Source: Deltaproteobacteria bacterium (lineage in GTDB: Bacteria; Desulfobacterota; Syntrophia; Syntrophales; UBA5619). From it: DNA of 10,133 nt. Under the pieces are notes generated by a model. The model saw nothing but the letters and a program-made list of their open reading frames with translations. It ran no database searches and was not told where the DNA came from. Shown one piece after another: positions 6,592-10,133 of this stretch. Position 1 is the first letter of the stretch. Each line of letters opens with the position of its first letter. The translations under genes were made by a program, and so were the position numbers. The stretch covers positions 1-10,133 of the forward strand of contig JAPLJY010000067.1 in assembly GCA_026388345.1 (NCBI GenBank), written 5' to 3'.

Positions 6592-6768
6592 ATGGGAATC
6601 AGCAAGGAACTGTTGGAAATATTGGCCTGCCCGAAGTGCAAGGGGGAGGTTCGCCTGACGCCGGCGGAAGACGGTCTGCTCTGCGACCGGTGCCATCTGC
6701 TCTATGAGATCCGGGAGGATATCCCGATCATGCTCATCGACGAGGCGAAGAAAATCGAGGTTTCTTAG
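6592..6768 (+). CDS. Trm112/YcaR-family small zinc-binding protein
   Basis: A 58-aa gene below the usual length cut-off. It starts at ATG 6592 with GGAG (6581-6584) 7 bases upstream and ends TAG at 6766-6768. It reads [16 protein letters not shown] and so on, with four zinc-type cysteines in two CxxC pairs (Cys13/Cys16 and Cys31/Cys34), then a [12 protein letters not shown] segment. This is the layout of bacterial YcaR / UPF0434, related to eukaryotic Trm112, which activates methyltransferases. The bacterial function is not settled. In E. coli the homologue ycaR lies between lpxK and kdsB, so linkage to lipid A genes is known and recurs here. The last 35 bases overlap the 3' end of fcl on the other strand. 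Its partner is unknown. The family call is strong. Confidence 0.9.
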   Translation: MGISKELLEILACPKCKGEVRLTPAEDGLLCDRCHLLYEIREDIPIMLIDEAKKIEVS

Positions 6769-7714
6769 GTGCAGGGTACGGATTGACCAACAGTGTGTCC
6801 CGGTACCAGTCGATGGTCTTCGCAAGCCCCTCCCGGAAGTCGGTTTTCGCCCTGAATCCGAATTCCTTGAAGGCTCGGGCCGTATCCAGCATCCGCCGCG
6901 GCTGTCCGTCGGGTTTGGTTGTATCCCAGACGACGCGGCCCCTGAACCCGGTCAGTTCGGTGATAAGGCCAACCAGGTCCCGGATGGAGATCTCGAACCC
7001 GGCGCCGATGTTGACCGGTTCGGGCTTGTCGTATTTCTCAGTCGCAAGGGCGATCGCCTCCGCAGCGTCCTCCACATAGAAGAACTCCCGCGTGGCGGCG
7101 CCCGTTCCCCAGACGACGATCTCCTCCTCGTCGTTTCTTACGGCGTCCGCGCACTTCTTGATCAAGGCGGGGATGACGTGGGAGGAGCGGGGATCGAAGT
7201 TGTCGCCCGGGCCATAGAGGTTCACGGGCAGAAGGAAGATGGCGTTGAAGCCGTACTGCCGGCGGTAGGACTGCGCCTGGACGAGCATCATTTTCTTCGC
7301 AAGGCCATAGGGGGCGTTGGTTTCCTCGGGGTAGCCGTTCCAGAGGTCGTCCTCTTTGAACGGCACCGGCGTGAATTTGGGGTAGGCGCAGATCGTTCCC
7401 AGGGCAACAAACTTGTCGATCTTCCGGAGATAACCCTCGTGGAGGAGCTGGACCCCCATCATGATGTTCTCATAGAAGAGGGAGCCGGGATGTTCCTGGT
7501 TGAAGCCGATGCCGCCGACCTTTGCGGCGAGATGGACGACGACATCGGGCCGCTGCTCATCGTATAGCCTGCGGATGTCCTCCGGGCGGAGCAGGTTGTA
7601 TTCGGGGAGGTCCGCCACAAGAAGGTCGCAGCAGCCCCGCTTCTCGAAGGCTCGGATGAGGTGCTTCCCCAGGAACCCTTTGCCGCCGGTAATCGTGATG
7701 CGTTTGTGTTTCAT
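6734..7714 (-). CDS. fcl: GDP-L-fucose synthase (GDP-4-keto-6-deoxymannose epimerase/reductase)
   Basis: 326 aa, against 321 in E. coli. This cytosolic NADPH-dependent SDR-family enzyme performs the 3,5-epimerisation and 4-reduction that turn the Gmd product into GDP-L-fucose. Seen: the Rossmann motif GGKGFLG at 10-16, HLAAKVGGI at 61-69, and all catalytic positions at the E. coli numbering: Thr107 (Ser in E. coli), Cys109, Tyr136, Lys140 and His179, with NLYGPGDNF just before the His. The start ATG is at 7714, 8 bases after the gmd stop; the frame remains open upstream to 8053 but that part overlaps gmd and is unlike Fcl. The C-terminal tail ([13 protein letters not shown]) is basic and runs into the convergent Trm112-like gene. 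The epimerase/reductase call is secure; which glycan receives the fucose cannot be seen. Confidence 0.94.
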   Translation of the reverse strand: MKHKRITITGGKGFLGKHLIRAFEKRGCCDLLVADLPEYNLLRPEDIRRLYDEQRPDVVVHLAAKVGGIGFNQEHPGSLFYENIMMGVQLLHEGYLRKIDKFVALGTICAYPKFTPVPFKEDDLWNGYPEETNAPYGLAKKMMLVQAQSYRRQYGFNAIFLLPVNLYGPGDNFDPRSSHVIPALIKKCADAVRNDEEEIVVWGTGAATREFFYVEDAAEAIALATEKYDKPEPVNIGAGFEISIRDLVGLITELTGFRGRVVWDTTKPDGQPRRMLDTARAFKEFGFRAKTDFREGLAKTIDWYRDTLLVNPYPAPKKPRFSSPRR

Positions 7715-7719
7715 ATCGA

Positions 7720-7722
7720 ACC

Positions 7723-7724
<2 letters not shown>
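7720..7724 (-). promoter_or_regulatory. fcl ribosome binding site overlapping the gmd stop
   Basis: On the - strand TGAGGT places GAGGT 5 bases before the fcl ATG, and the TGA in it is the gmd stop codon. This predicts translational coupling of the two enzymes of the pathway. Confidence 0.65.
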
Positions 7725-8751
<1,027 letters not shown>

Positions 8752-8813
8752 GAATTCAATATCCTTTCCCCTGGTTTTGGCTCTGGTTTTTCAGTGCAGT
8801 CCGCAGGATTTCC

Positions 8814-10133
8814 CTAATAGTAGTATTTCACGTATTTGCGCAGAAGCTGCTTCATGCGATCGTCACTTTCAGGCGAGGAATCGGCGATCACCTCGGAAAA
8901 CTCCCCGAGAATCTCCGGGAATTCCTCAAGCGAGTACTTCGCATCGTTCCTGGCGATGAAGATCTTCTCGTGCCGGCTGGCATCGGTGCCCTCTTCCGCC
9001 GTCAGGATTTCCTCGAAGAGTTTTTCGCCCGGCCTCAATCCCGTAAATTGAATGTCAATATCTTTATAAGGTTCAAGACCATGAATCCGTATCAATTCCT
9101 CTGCGATATCGACTATATGGACTGGCTCTCCCATGTCAAGCACGAATACCTCGCCCCCATTCCCCAGGATCGAGGCCTGGAGAACCAGGGACACCGCCTC
9201 GGGGATGGTCATGAAGTACCGTTTCATCTCCCGGTCCGTCACCGTCAGAGGCCCGCCGTGCTTAAGCTGCTCCAGAAACAGGGGCAACACGCTGCCCCGG
9301 CTTCCCAAAACGTTGCCGAAACGGACAGACATGAACCGCGTCGACAATGGGTCGTTGTCCCTACTGATCTCGTTGAAGGCTCGACAGATGTACTCCGCCA
9401 TCCGCTTGGTGGCGCCCATGACGCTCGTCGGCCGGACCGCCTTGTCTGTCGAAATCATGACGAATTTCTCCACGCCATGGTCACGCGCCGCCCCGGCCAG
9501 GGCAAATGTCCCGAAAAGATTGACCTTGACCGCCTCCTTGGGGTTGTGTTCCATCATCGGAACATGCTTGTAGGCGGCCGCATGGAAGACGATCCGCGGC
9601 CGGCAGGTCTCGAAAACCTCGCGGAGCCTCGCCTCGTCCCTGACATCGCCGGTCACGAAGACGAGCCGTTCCAAAAGATGGGGAAAGAGTCTCTGGAGCT
9701 TCAGCCCCTGGTTGTGCAGCTCCGTCTCGTCGTTGTCGAAGAGAATCACCTTTTCCGGTCCGAAGGCGCAGGTCTGCACGACGATTTCCGACCCGATGGA
9801 CCCCCCGGCGCCGGTGATCAACACCGATTTCCCCCGGATGAACTCCCCGATACCCCGGTAATCCACGCTGACGGTCTGCCGCCCCACCAGGTCCTCGACG
9901 GAAATGTCCTCGAGGGTTTTCATGTTGATGTCGGGATGGCTGAAATCATAGATCCGGGGAACGATTTTGATGGTCTCCACCTTCGCCTTTTCCGCCCCGT
10001 CGTAAAGGCTCCGCAGGATTTTGTGGTTCAGTGTGGGGATGGCGATGACAACCGCCCGCACCTGGTGCTTCAGAATCATCGCCTCCAGGCAGTCCGTCGC
10101 CCCCAGGACCGATACGCCGTGGATGTGGGCGCC
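8814..10133 (-). CDS. WbpM/FlaA1/CapD-type nucleotide-sugar 4,6-dehydratase, 5' end outside window
   Basis: 439 C-terminal residues are visible. The frame is open to the right edge, and the 18 codons before the Met at 10079 read as family sequence (HGVSVLGATDCLEA), so that Met is internal and the start is outside. Long members of this family have N-terminal membrane helices, a CoA-binding-like domain (the visible VVIAIP region belongs to it) and a C-terminal SDR domain on the cytosolic side; they typically make UDP-4-keto-6-deoxy-GlcNAc. In visible numbering, the cofactor motif TGAGGSIG is at 107-114, HAAAYKHVPMME at 184-195, STDKAVRPT at 228-236, and the catalytic Met239-x-x-x-Lys243 in MGATK replaces the SDR Tyr-x-x-x-Lys, as in WbpM. 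RFGNVLGSRGSV and LRPGEKLFEE follow. The stop TAG is 62 bp before gmd. The exact product sugar is not determinable. Confidence 0.92.
   Translation of the reverse strand, partial: GAHIHGVSVLGATDCLEAMILKHQVRAVVIAIPTLNHKILRSLYDGAEKAKVETIKIVPRIYDFSHPDINMKTLEDISVEDLVGRQTVSVDYRGIGEFIRGKSVLITGAGGSIGSEIVVQTCAFGPEKVILFDNDETELHNQGLKLQRLFPHLLERLVFVTGDVRDEARLREVFETCRPRIVFHAAAYKHVPMMEHNPKEAVKVNLFGTFALAGAARDHGVEKFVMISTDKAVRPTSVMGATKRMAEYICRAFNEISRDNDPLSTRFMSVRFGNVLGSRGSVLPLFLEQLKHGGPLTVTDREMKRYFMTIPEAVSLVLQASILGNGGEVFVLDMGEPVHIVDIAEELIRIHGLEPYKDIDIQFTGLRPGEKLFEEILTAEEGTDASRHEKIFIARNDAKYSLEEFPEILGEFSEVIADSSPESDDRMKQLLRKYVKYYY

Noticed and set aside
6704..7567. + strand open frame (287 aa) opposite fcl
   Set aside because: fcl has every catalytic residue at the expected position; the + frame has no family signature.
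10077..10079. Met at 10079 as the start of the WbpM-type dehydratase
   Set aside because: The frame stays open to the edge and the upstream residues match the family, so the gene continues beyond the window.

Overview
The window comes from a GC-rich Gram-negative bacterium and is almost entirely envelope-polysaccharide biosynthesis. The left two thirds (+ strand) hold a lipid A / inner-core LPS operon; the right third (- strand) holds a nucleotide-sugar cluster for a fucose-type or other modified-sugar glycan. Gene order (lpxB-msbA-lpxK-waaF-gmhB-waaC plus a Trm112-like protein) and base composition suggest a Desulfobacterota (former Deltaproteobacteria) relative, possibly Syntrophales-like. 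That placement is inference from gene order only.

Left region, + strand: the 3' end of lpxB (to 320), msbA (330-2075), a 118-bp gap, lpxK (2194-3294), waaF (about 3321-4406), a 214-bp gap, gmhB (4621-5277), waaC (5274-6431, sharing 4 bases with gmhB), a 160-bp gap, and a 58-aa Trm112/YcaR-like zinc protein (6592-6768). Together these make the lipid A disaccharide (LpxB), phosphorylate it (LpxK), flip the product across the inner membrane (MsbA), process the heptose precursor (GmhB) and add the two inner-core heptoses (WaaC, then WaaF). No Kdo transferase (waaA) or late acyltransferase gene is seen here. The operon promoter must lie left of the window.

Right region, - strand, read right to left: a WbpM/FlaA1/CapD-type nucleotide-sugar 4,6-dehydratase that runs off the right edge (8814-10133), gmd (7723-8751) and fcl (6734-7714). 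Gmd and Fcl together turn GDP-mannose into GDP-L-fucose. The third enzyme probably starts a UDP-GlcNAc-derived amino-sugar branch. The fcl 3' end converges on and overlaps the Trm112-like gene by 35 bp.

The least ordinary features are between and inside the genes. (1) gmhB and waaC, which are adjacent and both act on heptose, each carry a long in-frame poly-G run (G10 and G11) where gain or loss of one G truncates the protein; these are candidate slippage or phase-variation sites. (2) The gaps before gmhB and before the Trm112-like gene carry two inverted, gapped copies of one intergenic repeat (32/36 plus 14/14 identical positions), and the gap before lpxK may hold a degenerate third copy. 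(3) The waaC interdomain linker is expanded by in-frame GEKE-type repeats around its G-run. No RNA gene, CRISPR array, transposase or convincing intrinsic terminator was seen.
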